A DNA stretch of 64,000 bases from HyVt-443 sp964544655 (GCA_964544655.1 CAZJCM010000009.1:1-64000), one strand, 5' to 3'. Positions 7,892-17,208 are shown, counted from the first letter of the stretch. Notes: generated from the letters alone by a model not told the origin. Numbers and translations: made by a program.

Positions 7892-9205
7892 ATGAGGCTG
7901 GTGTCGCGAATGTCAGAAGTTCAGCTCCCGGTGCAGCCCCCCCTGTCTTGTCAGGCCGGGAAACGGGTTTTGGTGGTGGATGACAGCCGCTCCATTGCGG
8001 CTGTGCTGTCGGCCAGTATCGATGCCCTCGACGGCATTCAGACCGAGTGCGCGGTCAACCTGGCACAGGCGAAGGCCCTGCTGGAAAATGACCCTGATCG
8101 GTTCTTTATTGCCGTGGTCGATCTCAACCTGCCTGATGCGCCGGACGGTCAAATCGTGGATCTGGTCCAGCATCATCACATCCCCGCCGTGGTGCTCACC
8201 GGCATGGTCGATGATGAGATGCGGAAGAGCATGTTCGAGAAACAGGTGGCGGACTATGTGGTCAAGCAACACCTGACCGGTATCGAGTACGTGGTCAGGC
8301 TGGTGGAGCGTATCGATGCCAACCGGAAACGGCTGGTGCTAGTGGTCGATGATTCCCGCACCTTTCGTGCCTATCTGCAGACCCTGTTGCACAGCCATGG
8401 TTATCGTACCCTGGTGGCCGGCGATGGGCGTGAGGGTCTAGCGCTGCTGCGGGAGCATCCGGAAGTGGCCCTGGTGATCAGCGATTACAACATGCCGAGG
8501 ATGGATGGACTGGAGATGGTGGCGGAGATGCGCCGGATCCGCAGCCGTGACGATCTCGCCATCATCGGCTTGTCCGACAGCCGGGACCGGCGCACCCCGC
8601 CGCGTTTCCTCAAGAGCGGAGCCAATGATTTTCTCGGCAAGCCCTTCCAACTGGAGGAGTTCTACTGCCGGGTGGATCAGAACCTGGATATGGTGCGCTA
8701 TATCCTGGAGGCCCGGGAGGCGGCCAACCGGGACTTTCTCACCCGTCTGCACAACCGTCGCTTCTTCTTCGAACAGGGCGCGCGGATGCATGAGCGTGCG
8801 CGCAAGGGGACCGGAAACCTAGTGGCGGCGATGATCGATGCAGACCACTTCAAGCGGGTCAACGATACCCATGGGCATCAACTGGGTGATCAGGCGCTGA
8901 AGGCGATTGCCGGGGTGTTGCGGGTGCAGCTGCAGGGCAAAGGGCTGGTGGGGCGCTACGGCGGCGAGGAGTTCGCCTGCCTGCTCGATCTGGCGGAGGG
9001 CAAAGACCCGGTATCGCTGTTCAATCGCGTGCGAAGCGAGGTGGCCGCCATCGACCTGCGTGACGGCGACACCCGAGTGCCGCTCAGTGTGAGTATCGGC
9101 TGTACCCGCGTACTCGGTGATTCACTCGACGAGATGCTGTCGTATGCCGATACCGGCGTCTATCAGGCCAAGTCTACAGGGCGCAACCGTGTGGTCTGCG
9201 TATGA
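7892..9205 (+). CDS. REC-REC-GGDEF response regulator, diguanylate cyclase
   Basis: A 437-residue cytoplasmic response regulator, PleD-like in layout. Receiver 1 (about residues 22-140) has VVDDSRS and the phospho-acceptor region VVDLNLPDA. Receiver 2 (about 147-270) has VVDDSRT and ISDYNMPRMDG with lysine in GKPF. The GGDEF domain (about 280-437) starts RDFLTRLHNRR and has an intact active site RYGGEEF, so it should make cyclic di-GMP. The usual inhibitory RxxD site upstream of GGEEF reads QGKG, so product inhibition is probably lost. Start ATG 7892 is used; ATG 7910 is an alternative. It stands alone, 199 bp before another cyclic-di-GMP gene on the same strand. Confidence 0.93.
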   Translation: MRLVSRMSEVQLPVQPPLSCQAGKRVLVVDDSRSIAAVLSASIDALDGIQTECAVNLAQAKALLENDPDRFFIAVVDLNLPDAPDGQIVDLVQHHHIPAVVLTGMVDDEMRKSMFEKQVADYVVKQHLTGIEYVVRLVERIDANRKRLVLVVDDSRTFRAYLQTLLHSHGYRTLVAGDGREGLALLREHPEVALVISDYNMPRMDGLEMVAEMRRIRSRDDLAIIGLSDSRDRRTPPRFLKSGANDFLGKPFQLEEFYCRVDQNLDMVRYILEAREAANRDFLTRLHNRRFFFEQGARMHERARKGTGNLVAAMIDADHFKRVNDTHGHQLGDQALKAIAGVLRVQLQGKGLVGRYGGEEFACLLDLAEGKDPVSLFNRVRSEVAAIDLRDGDTRVPLSVSIGCTRVLGDSLDEMLSYADTGVYQAKSTGRNRVVCV

Positions 9206-9404
9206 GGTATATCGTGTCTGCCTGTGTTATTTTACACGTCCGATCTGGACTATCCGCCGCAGGCCGCTGAATGCAGACCCGAGCCATCGCATCCGACTCG
9301 CGTAAGCTTCCCAGGCCGGTTCTTTCCGTAAAGAGCCGGTGGGCACTGCCGCTGGTCGGCGTTGCCCTGCTCTTCAGACGAGTTACTAAGCGGGGGTAAC
9401 CAGC

Positions 9405-12104
9405 ATGCGCCTGCAGACGAGATTCTTTCTTGTTTTGGCGCTGTTGCTGCTGGGGCTGTTCGCCCTGCTGGGGTTTCTCGACTACCAGCGCCTGCGTGAG
9501 ACCATCCATGACGCGGCATTGCAGGAGGCACGCGATATCCGCGGGGTGTTGATGGCTACCCGGCGGGTCTACCAGCATCAGTTTCTCAAAAGTGACATCC
9601 CGTTGACGGACAAGAACCTCGGCTTTCTCCCCGCCTATGCATTGGCACGTATCTCCCGGGACTTTGCCCACTGGTCGAACACCGGATTGCACTTCAACAA
9701 TGTCTCCGACCGCCCACGCAATCCTGACAATGCCGCGGATGAGGTCGAGCTGCAGGCGATGGCGTTCTTCCGTGAGAACCCGGAGGAGAAGGAGCGCATG
9801 GTGCTGGTTGACGGTGGGGATACGGCCGCCTATTACCACTATAGCCAGCCCATATGGATCGAGCGGTACTGCCTCAAATGCCACGGCCGGCGGGAGGATG
9901 CCCCGCCGACCATCCGCGAGCGCTATGACAGTGCCTATGACTACCAGGAGGGGGATCTGCGTGGTTTGATGAGCATCAAGCTGCCGGCGGCCCAGATGGA
10001 GGCGGCAGTCTGGCGTCACTGGCGGGACGATATGCTGGTCCTGCTCCCCCTGCTGCTGCTAGCCTGGGCCGGCAGCGGCTGGTGGTTCCGGCGTCTGTTT
10101 CTCGATCGGCTGCGGCGATTGGGCGGGGCGGCGCAGCGGATTGGCGGGGGTGAATTGGGCGTGCGGGCTGCGCTTGCGGGCAGCGATGAACTGACTGCGG
10201 TGGGCACCGCGTTCGATCGCATGGCAGAGGAGGTGGCCGCGCGAGAGGCCGCGCTGCGGCGTCAGCAGCGCCTCTACCGGACCCTGAGCGAGACCAACCA
10301 GCTGATTCTGCGGCTGGAGGAGCCGGAGCGCCTGTATGCCGATGTGTGCCGTATCGCGGTGGAGTATGGCGGCTTCCGCTTGGCCTGGATCGGCCTGCCG
10401 AGGGATGCCCGCGGGCGACTCTCCGTTGCCGCCAGCGTCGGCCCCGCTGCCGGCTATCTGGATCAGGTCAGGGACCCGGACGCCCTGGATCAGGAGCCGA
10501 GCGGGCAGGCCGCCAAGTTGGGTGAGGCCGTTGTCTGTAACTACCTGATCGGGGATGAACTCCAGCATCCATGGCAGCAGGCAGCGGTTCGTCATGGCCT
10601 GTACTCCGCCGCCGCTTTCCCCCTACTGGTGCAAGGTGAGGTGGTGGGGGTATTCAGCCTGTACGCGGATGAGCCAGGCATATTCAGTGATGACATGAAG
10701 GGGCTGCTCGCCGAAATGGCTCGTGACATCGCCTTCGCCCGGGAAAATTTCCAACGCGAGCAGGAGCGGCTGACATTCCATGCGCAGGTCAACTATCTGA
10801 CCCGCTTCGATACGCTGACCGGCCTTCCCAACCGGAGTCAGCTGCTTATGCTGCTCGACCAGTCGCTGGCGCGTAGCCGCCGGCATCACCACTGGGGGGC
10901 GCTGCTGCATATCGATCTGGACCGTTTCAAACGCATCAACGATTCTCTCGGCAATGCCATCGGCGACGAGTTGCTGGGCCGGGTCGCCGGTTTCATCGCC
11001 GCTCAGATCCGTCGTGAAGACAGCGTCGCACGGCTTGGCAGTGATGAGTTCCTGGTGTTGCTGGAAGAGATCTCGGGCCGGGAGCAGGAGGCGGCCGACA
11101 AGGCCCTGGAAGTGGCGGAGAAGCTGCGGGCGGGCATCGACCAGAGCTATGAGATTCAGGGGCACCCGGTGCACCTGCTCGCCAGTGTTGGAATCGTGCT
11201 GTTTCCTCGCGAGGAGATGGGGGCGGATCAGCTGCTGCAGCAGGCAGGGGCTGCGGTGCACCAGGCCAAGCGTGACGGACGCAACTGCGTGCGCCTCTTT
11301 TCGGCGGAGATGCAGACCACGACGCAGGAACATCTGATCCTGGAACAGGCGCTGCGCACGGCCCTGAACAAGAGGCAATTCGTGCTCTTCTATCAGCCCC
11401 AGACCAACGCCAATGGCCAGATCATGGGGGCGGAGGCGCTGCTGCGCTGGAACCATCCGCAAAAGGGGCTGGTTCCTCCGGGCCTGTTCATCCCCCTGCT
11501 GGAGGAGAGCGGCCTGATCCTGGAAGTGGGTGAGTGGGTGATGGGCGAGGCGTGCCGGCAGATCAGTGCATGGCAGGAGAGCGGATGCTGCCCGGTGGGA
11601 TTTCGGGTGTCGGTGAACGTCAGTCCGCACCAGTTTGCCCAACCCGACTGTATTGCGCGCCTGCTGGAGTTGTTGCGGCGTAGCGGCGCACCGGCCCGCG
11701 GCCTGGAATTGGAGATCACCGAGAGCGCCCTGTTGATCGATGAACTGGAGGCGGTGGGCAAGATCCGCCAGATCCAGGAGCTGGGCATTCGCGTGGCGAT
11801 CGATGACTTCGGTACCGGCTACTCCTCTCTTTCGCGCCTCGCCAGGTTGCCGGTCAATACCATCAAGATCGATATCTCCTTCGTGCGCAGGATGCTCGAT
11901 GATCCCCCCTCCGGTGCCATCGTCGAGAGCATCATCGACATTGGCCGTCGGTTCGATCTGGATATCGTGGCTGAGGGGGTCGAGAACGAGGAACAGTTGC
12001 ACTTCCTGCAACAGCGGGATTGTGATCGGTTTCAGGGGTTCCTGTTCGACCGGCCGCTGCCAGCGGATGAGTTTGTAAGGCGCTGGCTGGATGGCAAGCG
12101 GTAG
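9405..12104 (+). CDS. Haem-domain (Tll0287-like) GAF-GGDEF-EAL protein
   Basis: An 899-residue inner-membrane signalling protein. Order: N-terminal transmembrane helix (about 7-25), periplasmic DUF3365/Tll0287-like domain with a c-type haem motif CLKCH (about residue 155), second transmembrane helix (about 208-228), HAMP, GAF (about 295-450), GGDEF (about 470-630) and EAL (about 645-895). The GGDEF active site is degenerate (RLGSDEF) but keeps the RxxD I-site (RRED), suggesting a regulatory nucleotide-binding role. The EAL domain has intact AEALLRW and DDFGTGYSSL, so phosphodiesterase activity is likely. Periplasmic haem would sense redox state or a small ligand. ATG 9405 follows GCGGGGGTAACCAGC. 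Confidence 0.92.
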   Translation: MRLQTRFFLVLALLLLGLFALLGFLDYQRLRETIHDAALQEARDIRGVLMATRRVYQHQFLKSDIPLTDKNLGFLPAYALARISRDFAHWSNTGLHFNNVSDRPRNPDNAADEVELQAMAFFRENPEEKERMVLVDGGDTAAYYHYSQPIWIERYCLKCHGRREDAPPTIRERYDSAYDYQEGDLRGLMSIKLPAAQMEAAVWRHWRDDMLVLLPLLLLAWAGSGWWFRRLFLDRLRRLGGAAQRIGGGELGVRAALAGSDELTAVGTAFDRMAEEVAAREAALRRQQRLYRTLSETNQLILRLEEPERLYADVCRIAVEYGGFRLAWIGLPRDARGRLSVAASVGPAAGYLDQVRDPDALDQEPSGQAAKLGEAVVCNYLIGDELQHPWQQAAVRHGLYSAAAFPLLVQGEVVGVFSLYADEPGIFSDDMKGLLAEMARDIAFARENFQREQERLTFHAQVNYLTRFDTLTGLPNRSQLLMLLDQSLARSRRHHHWGALLHIDLDRFKRINDSLGNAIGDELLGRVAGFIAAQIRREDSVARLGSDEFLVLLEEISGREQEAADKALEVAEKLRAGIDQSYEIQGHPVHLLASVGIVLFPREEMGADQLLQQAGAAVHQAKRDGRNCVRLFSAEMQTTTQEHLILEQALRTALNKRQFVLFYQPQTNANGQIMGAEALLRWNHPQKGLVPPGLFIPLLEESGLILEVGEWVMGEACRQISAWQESGCCPVGFRVSVNVSPHQFAQPDCIARLLELLRRSGAPARGLELEITESALLIDELEAVGKIRQIQELGIRVAIDDFGTGYSSLSRLARLPVNTIKIDISFVRRMLDDPPSGAIVESIIDIGRRFDLDIVAEGVENEEQLHFLQQRDCDRFQGFLFDRPLPADEFVRRWLDGKR

Positions 12105-12121
12105 CATGGGCACCTATCAAT

Positions 12122-12158
12122 AATTCTTAATATTAGAATTATCCTAAATTGCTATAAT
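12122..12158 (+). promoter_or_regulatory. soeA promoter: extended -10 with AT-rich dyad
   Basis: TGC-TATAAT at 12150-12158 is a perfect extended -10 element, with transcription start expected near 12165, about 32 bases before the soeA ATG. There is no good -35 hexamer. Instead a dyad AATTCT-N7-AGAATT spans 12122-12140, centred near -34, where an activator or repressor could bind. Confidence 0.65.
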
Positions 12159-12196
12159 GCGTCTGTTTGCAGAAACTCTGACAACCGGACCAGACC

Positions 12197-15109
12197 ATGC
12201 GCGAACCAGATGCCTTATCCGACAGTGAACTCGGCCGGACCGAGGTCAAGGAAACCACCTGCTACATGTGTGCCTGCCGGTGTGGCATCCGCGTCACCCT
12301 GCGCAACGGTGAGATACGCCATATAGAGGGCAATCCCAACCACCCTCATAACCAGGGGGTGATCTGCGCCAAAGGCGCCTCCGGGATCATGAAGCAGTAC
12401 TCCCCGGCCCGCATCACCAAGCCATTGCTGCGTAAGAAGCACCATGAGCGGGGAGAGTCGGCCTTCGAGGAGATCTCCTGGGCCCAGGCGTTCCAGATCA
12501 TGGAGGAGCGGCTGTCCAAGATTCGCGCCACCGATCCCAAGCGATTCGCTCTGTTCACCGGGCGCGATCAGATGCAGGCCCTCACCGGTATGTTCGCCAA
12601 GCAGTTCGGCACGCCGAACTATGCGGCCCACGGCGGCTTCTGTTCGGTCAACATGGCGGCCGGCCTGATCTACACCATCGGCGGTTCGTTCTGGGAGTTC
12701 GGCGGGCCGGATCTGGACCGGGCCAAGCTGTTCATCATGTTCGGCACCGCCGAAGATCACGACTCCAACCCGCTGAAGATCCACATCTCCAAGTTCAAAC
12801 GCCACGGCGGCCGCTTCATCTCCATCAATCCGATCCGCACCGGCTACTCGGCCATCGCCGATGAGTGGGTGCCGATCCGCCCCGGTACCGATGGCGCCCT
12901 GATCCTGGCCATCATCCATGAGCTGATCAAACAGGGATTGTACGACCGGGACTTCCTGGTGCAGTACAGCAACGCCGCCGAGCTGGTGGTGGACGACCCC
13001 ACCCGTGACGATCACGGCCTGTTCAAGCGCTTCGAGATGCATATCGAGGAGGGCTGCTTCGATCCCGAGAACAAGCTCTGGTGGGACAGCGAGCTGAACC
13101 GGGAGATCTCTACCCACACCCCGGGCACCGAGCCGCGGCTGCTGGGCAGCTTCCGGCTGGAGGATGGCACCCCGGTGAAGCCCGCCTTCCAGCTGCTGAA
13201 GGAGCGGGTGGATGAGTACACGCCGGAGTGGGCCGAAGGCATCACCGGCATCCCGGCGGCCACCATCGTGCGCCTGGCCCAGGAGATGGGGGTGGTGGCC
13301 CGGGACCAGAAGATCGAGCTGCCGGTGCAGTGGACCGACTGCTGGGAGAACGACCACGAATCAGTCTCCGGAAACCCGGTGGCCTTCCACGCCATGCGCG
13401 GGCTGGCGGCCCACTCCAACGGCTTCCATTCGATCCGCGCACTGGGCATCCTGATGACCCTGCTGGGCACCATCGACCGCCCCGGCGGTTTCCGCCACAA
13501 GGCCCCTTTTCCGCGCCCCATTCCGCCTTGCCCGAAACCGCCCAACAGTCCCGACGCAGTACAGCCGGACACGCCCCTGGACGGTATGCCCCTGGGCTGG
13601 CCGGCCAAGCCGGAAGATCTGTTCGTCGATGATGCGGGGGAGCCGGTGCGCCTGGACAAGGCCTTCTCCTGGGAGTATCCGCTGTCGGTGCACGGGCTGA
13701 TGCACAACGCCATCGCCAATGCATGGCGCGGCGATCCCTATCCCATCGATACCATGATGCTGTTCATGGCGAATATGGCCTGGAACTCCTCCATGAACAC
13801 CGAGCAGGTGCGGGGGATGCTCACCGACAAGGACGAGCAGGGCAACTACAAAATCCCGTTCCTGATCGTCTGTGACGCCTTCCAGTCGGAGACTGTGGCC
13901 TATGCCGACCTGGTGCTGCCGGATACCACCTATCTGGAGCGTCACGATGCGCTGTCCATGCTGGATCGGCCCATCTCCGAATACGAGGGTCCGGTGGATT
14001 CGGTACGCATCCCGGTGGTGCCGCCCAAGGGGGAGTGCAAGCCGTTTCAGGAGGTGCTGATCGAGCTGGGATCGCGCCTGGGCCTGCCCGCCTTCGTCAA
14101 CGAAGACGGCTCGCGCAAGTTCCGTGACTACCCGGACTTCATCACCAACTACGAGACCTCGCCCGGTTCCGGCATCGGCTTTCTGGCCGGCTGGCGCGGC
14201 AAGGGCGGCGAGAAGTTCCTGCGTGGCGAGCCCAACCCGCGGCAGTGGGAGATGTACCAGAAGAACGGCTGCGTCTACCAGTACAAGCTGCCCCGCTCCT
14301 ACCAGTACATGCGCAACTGGAACAAGGGTTATCTGCAGTGGGCCCAGGCCCACGGCATGACCCGCTACGTGGAGCCGATCACCATCCACCTCTATTCCGA
14401 GGTGCTGCAGCGTTTCCGCCTCGCCGCCCAGGGCAAGTGGCCTGGCCGCCGGCCGCCGGAGCGGCTGCGCAACCGGGTGGAGATGCACTTCGATCCGCTG
14501 CCTTTCTACAGCGAGCCCCTGCTGTCGCGGCTGACCGACACCCATGAGTATCCGCTGCACGCCCTGACCCAGCGGCCGATGGCCATGTACCACTCCTGGG
14601 ATTCCCAGAACGCCTGGCTGCGGCAGATCCACACCCACAACTACCTGTTCGTCAATCCGGCCATGGCACGGGCCCGGGGCTTCGACGACGGCGACTGGAT
14701 CTGGATCGAGTCGCCCACCGGCAAGGTTCGCTGCATGTGCCGCTATTCCGAGGCGGTGGAGCCGGGCACGGTCTGGACCTGGAACGCCATCGGTAAGGCA
14801 GCCGGCGCCTGGGGGCTGTCGCCCAAGGCCAACGAGTCGCAGAAGGGTTTCCTGCTCAACCATGTGATACCGGAGGAGCTGCCCCCCTGCGAGGCGGGTG
14901 AGCATATGTCCAACTCGGACCCGGTCACCGGTCAGGCCGCCTGGTTCGACGTGCGGGTGAAGCTGTACAAGGCGGACCCGGCGGAGCCGGCCCAGACCTC
15001 GCCCCAGTTCAAGGTACAGAAGAAGGTGCCGGGCGAGGAACGCCGGCGCGGCCGCTGGCAGGCCTATGTGGCCGGGATGTTCCGCCGCAAGGCGGGGATT
15101 CGGGATTGA
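12197..15109 (+). CDS. soeA: Sulfite dehydrogenase (quinone), molybdopterin subunit SoeA
   Basis: A 970-residue Mo-bis-MGD oxidoreductase matching SoeA of Allochromatium vinosum, which oxidises sulfite to sulfate on the cytoplasmic side of the membrane. The N-terminal [4Fe-4S] motif is C22-x2-C25-x3-C29-x27-C57. There is no twin-arginine signal peptide, as expected for cytoplasmic SoeA. Other visible blocks are the GTAEDHDSNPLKIHISKFKRHGG region and the C-terminal molybdopterin-binding part from about 790 (LTQRPMAMYHSWDSQNAWLRQIH). The next two genes encode an Fe-S subunit and a DmsC-like anchor, completing SoeABC. A polysulfide or thiosulfate reductase homologue is the main alternative, but the length and partner set favour SoeA. 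Confidence 0.93.
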   Translation: MREPDALSDSELGRTEVKETTCYMCACRCGIRVTLRNGEIRHIEGNPNHPHNQGVICAKGASGIMKQYSPARITKPLLRKKHHERGESAFEEISWAQAFQIMEERLSKIRATDPKRFALFTGRDQMQALTGMFAKQFGTPNYAAHGGFCSVNMAAGLIYTIGGSFWEFGGPDLDRAKLFIMFGTAEDHDSNPLKIHISKFKRHGGRFISINPIRTGYSAIADEWVPIRPGTDGALILAIIHELIKQGLYDRDFLVQYSNAAELVVDDPTRDDHGLFKRFEMHIEEGCFDPENKLWWDSELNREISTHTPGTEPRLLGSFRLEDGTPVKPAFQLLKERVDEYTPEWAEGITGIPAATIVRLAQEMGVVARDQKIELPVQWTDCWENDHESVSGNPVAFHAMRGLAAHSNGFHSIRALGILMTLLGTIDRPGGFRHKAPFPRPIPPCPKPPNSPDAVQPDTPLDGMPLGWPAKPEDLFVDDAGEPVRLDKAFSWEYPLSVHGLMHNAIANAWRGDPYPIDTMMLFMANMAWNSSMNTEQVRGMLTDKDEQGNYKIPFLIVCDAFQSETVAYADLVLPDTTYLERHDALSMLDRPISEYEGPVDSVRIPVVPPKGECKPFQEVLIELGSRLGLPAFVNEDGSRKFRDYPDFITNYETSPGSGIGFLAGWRGKGGEKFLRGEPNPRQWEMYQKNGCVYQYKLPRSYQYMRNWNKGYLQWAQAHGMTRYVEPITIHLYSEVLQRFRLAAQGKWPGRRPPERLRNRVEMHFDPLPFYSEPLLSRLTDTHEYPLHALTQRPMAMYHSWDSQNAWLRQIHTHNYLFVNPAMARARGFDDGDWIWIESPTGKVRCMCRYSEAVEPGTVWTWNAIGKAAGAWGLSPKANESQKGFLLNHVIPEELPPCEAGEHMSNSDPVTGQAAWFDVRVKLYKADPAEPAQTSPQFKVQKKVPGEERRRGRWQAYVAGMFRRKAGIRD

Positions 15110-15153
15110 ACGCTATTGGGACGCGGAGGTCGTGGAGCGCGCGTGGGCCGGTC

Positions 15154-15245
15154 CCGGATTGCGAGTCCAGAGGACGCCGTGGACCCATCCATGGGGGCTT
15201 GGCTGCGGCATCCCTGCCGCAGACACCTCTGGACACGCAACCCGG
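15154..15245. repeat. Large imperfect palindrome between soeA and soeB
   Basis: The outer arms at 15154-15172 and 15227-15245 pair at 17 of 19 positions (CCGG.TTGCG.GTCCAGAG). Inside is a perfect hairpin, CTGCGGCA-TCCC-TGCCGCAG, at 15203-15222. Pairing continues weakly outside the outer arms. The element sits in the 231-base gap between two genes expected to be co-transcribed. It looks like a dispersed repeat rather than a gene. Confidence 0.65.
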
Positions 15246-15275
15246 TGCCAGCCTTGGATGGGCGGAGTAGCAATG

Positions 15276-15311
15276 TAGGGTGGATAAGGCCCGCAGAGGG
15301 CCGCATCCACC
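15276..15311 (+). repeat. REP-like palindromic unit, family A, copy 3
   Basis: GTAGGGTGGATAAGGCC followed by CGCAGAGGGCCGCATCCACC. It folds as GGTGGAT-aa-GGCCC/GGGCC-gc-ATCCACC. It is almost identical to the reverse-strand copy at 3409-3443 and lies 30 bases before the soeB start. Confidence 0.75.
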
Positions 15312-15340
15312 AACTGACAGTAAATATACGAGCAAACCCA

Positions 15341-16066
15341 ATGACACAACTAGCCCTGGTCATCGATCTCAACGTCTGCGTTGGCTGTCACGCCTGCGTC
15401 ACCAGTTGCAAGGAGTGGAACAGCTCCGGCTGGGCCGGCCCCATGCCGGACCAGAACCCCTACGAGGCGGATCCGAGCGGAGTCTTCTTCAATCGGGTGC
15501 AGACTTACGAGATCGGGACCTTTCCGAATACTGAAACCCTGCACTTTCCCAAGTCGTGCCTGCATTGTGAGGATCCCCCCTGCGTACCGGTCTGTCCCAC
15601 CGGGGCCAGTTACAAGCGCGAGGACAACGGCGTGGTGCTGGTGGACTACGACAAGTGCATCGGCTGCAAGTACTGCTCCTGGGCCTGCCCTTACGGTGCC
15701 CGGGAATTCGATGAGAAGAACAAGGTGATGAAGAAATGCACCCTGTGCATCGACCGCATCACCGACATGTCCCTGCCGGAGGCGGAGCGGAAACCGGCCT
15801 GCGTGCTGGCCTGTCCCACCAGCGCCCGTATCTTCGGTGACATCCATGATCCGGACTCGGCGCCGTCGGTGGCGATCCGCGAGGAAGGGGGCTATCAGCT
15901 GCAGCCCGAATGGGGGACCCGTCCGGCCAACCACTATCTGCCGCGGCGCAAGAGCCGTATTCAGATCCATGAGGATGAACTGATCCGGGCGGACAATCCG
16001 CTGAAGAAAGAGGGCGTCCCGCTGCCGGTGGAGCAGGGCGACACCATTGACGACGTGGCCTGGTGA
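15341..16066 (+). CDS. soeB: Sulfite dehydrogenase iron-sulfur subunit SoeB
   Basis: A 241-residue DmsB/PsrB-type electron-transfer subunit carrying four [4Fe-4S] clusters. The four cysteine groups are visible: CVGCHACVTSC near residue 13, CLHCEDPPCVPVCPTGA, CIGCKYCSWACPYG, and CTLC with ACVLACPTSAR. It passes electrons from SoeA to the membrane subunit. The ATG at 15341 gives MTQLALVIDLNVC, the normal start of this family. A frame open from 15116 would read through the repeat region and was rejected. The ribosome binding site is weak. The gene is separated from soeA by 231 bases of repeats. Confidence 0.95.
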   Translation: MTQLALVIDLNVCVGCHACVTSCKEWNSSGWAGPMPDQNPYEADPSGVFFNRVQTYEIGTFPNTETLHFPKSCLHCEDPPCVPVCPTGASYKREDNGVVLVDYDKCIGCKYCSWACPYGAREFDEKNKVMKKCTLCIDRITDMSLPEAERKPACVLACPTSARIFGDIHDPDSAPSVAIREEGGYQLQPEWGTRPANHYLPRRKSRIQIHEDELIRADNPLKKEGVPLPVEQGDTIDDVAW

Positions 16067-16186
16067 TGGACGCGCGCACAGGTGAGTGGGTTTGTTGCCC
16101 CACGGTCAGTGTCAGTAGATGTTTGTATCAGGCATTTGGGTGGGAGCCTATCCCAGTTTCAGACTACGCATCTGGAGAACCGTAAC

Positions 16187-17167
16187 GTGCATCCGGCATT
16201 CTCAGTCATTTTTCTGACCACCCTGATCGGTGTGGGGCAGGGTTTCTTTCTCGCCCTCTACACCGGGCAGGTCTATACCCTGGCCCAGCTGCTCCCGCCC
16301 CAGGACAGCCAGGCCTTCTACGGCATTGGCAGCTTCGTGGCGATGATCTTTCTGCTCGGCGGATTGCTTGCTTCGTTCTTTCATCTGGGACATCCCGAGC
16401 GGGCCTGGCGGGCGGCCTCCCAGTGGCGTACCTCCTGGCTCTCCCGGGAGGTGATCGTGCTGCCGCTGTTCATGGCCCTGGTCGCGGTCTACGGGTTGTT
16501 TCACTATGTGGGCTGGACCCATCCCATGTTCACCATTGCGGATACGCTGCCGGTGGACTTCACTCTGATCATCGGCAAGCTGGCCAGTATCATGGCCTTT
16601 GCCCTGTTCATCTGCACCGCCATGATCTATGCCGGGGTGCGTTTCGTGCAGCAGTGGCATCACTGGCTGACGGTGGCCAACTATGTCCTGCTGGGGCTGG
16701 CCTCCGGGTTCATGCTGGCAGCCGCCTTTTCCGCCTATACCGGGGTGGATCTGGTGGGGTTCTTCGGAACCTGGGCTGTGGTCTTCACCCTGGCCGCCTT
16801 CATTACCCGCTTCTCCTCACTGTTGCGCAACCGCCGTCTGCGGCAGAAGATCGATCTGCAGAGCGCCATCGGGGTGAAGCACCGGGACACGCAGCAGAAG
16901 GCCCAGGGGTTCATGGGGGGGAGTTTCAACACCCGGGAGTTTTTTCATCATCGTGGGCCTGCAACTTTGAAAATTGTACGTGGCCTGTTTCTGCTGCTGG
17001 TGTTTCCGCTGCCGGTGCTGCTGATCGGCCTGTCCTACCTGATCCAGTCGGACAGCCTGCCGATCCTCGCTTTTGTCACCCAATATCTTGGTTTGCTGAC
17101 CGAGCGCTGGTACTTCTTCGCCGAGGCCAGGCACCCGCAGAATTTGTATTATCAGACCATGTCGTAG
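16187..17167 (+). CDS. soeC: Sulfite dehydrogenase membrane anchor SoeC
   Basis: A 326-residue polytopic membrane protein of the DmsC family with about eight hydrophobic segments. It anchors SoeAB and passes electrons to quinone. Typical features are the N-terminal HPAFSVIFLTTLIGVGQGFF helix and the C-terminal TERWYFFAEARHPQNLYY tail. The start is the GTG at 16187, preceded by GGAG eight bases upstream. An ATG at 16082 would add 35 unrelated residues. The gap after soeB is 120 bases. Confidence 0.92.
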   Translation: MHPAFSVIFLTTLIGVGQGFFLALYTGQVYTLAQLLPPQDSQAFYGIGSFVAMIFLLGGLLASFFHLGHPERAWRAASQWRTSWLSREVIVLPLFMALVAVYGLFHYVGWTHPMFTIADTLPVDFTLIIGKLASIMAFALFICTAMIYAGVRFVQQWHHWLTVANYVLLGLASGFMLAAAFSAYTGVDLVGFFGTWAVVFTLAAFITRFSSLLRNRRLRQKIDLQSAIGVKHRDTQQKAQGFMGGSFNTREFFHHRGPATLKIVRGLFLLLVFPLPVLLIGLSYLIQSDSLPILAFVTQYLGLLTERWYFFAEARHPQNLYYQTMS

Positions 17168-17185
17168 GCTGTTGAGAAACAGATG

Positions 17186-17208
17186 CAGGAGCGGCGTACC
17201 GCCGCGAA
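17186..17208 (+). repeat. Single REP-like hairpin (GGAGCGGC type)
   Basis: AGGAGCGGCG-TAC-CGCCGCGAAG forms a 6-bp GC stem at 17191-17205. The GGAGCGGC...GCCGCGAA layout matches the arms inside the element at 25873-26005 and resembles Pseudomonas REP units. It lies just downstream of soeC and could also stabilise or end that transcript. Confidence 0.55.

Noticed and set aside
10623..12113. 496-codon minus-strand open frame opposite the GGDEF-EAL gene
   Set aside because: Antisense of conserved GGDEF and EAL motifs; no domain seen.
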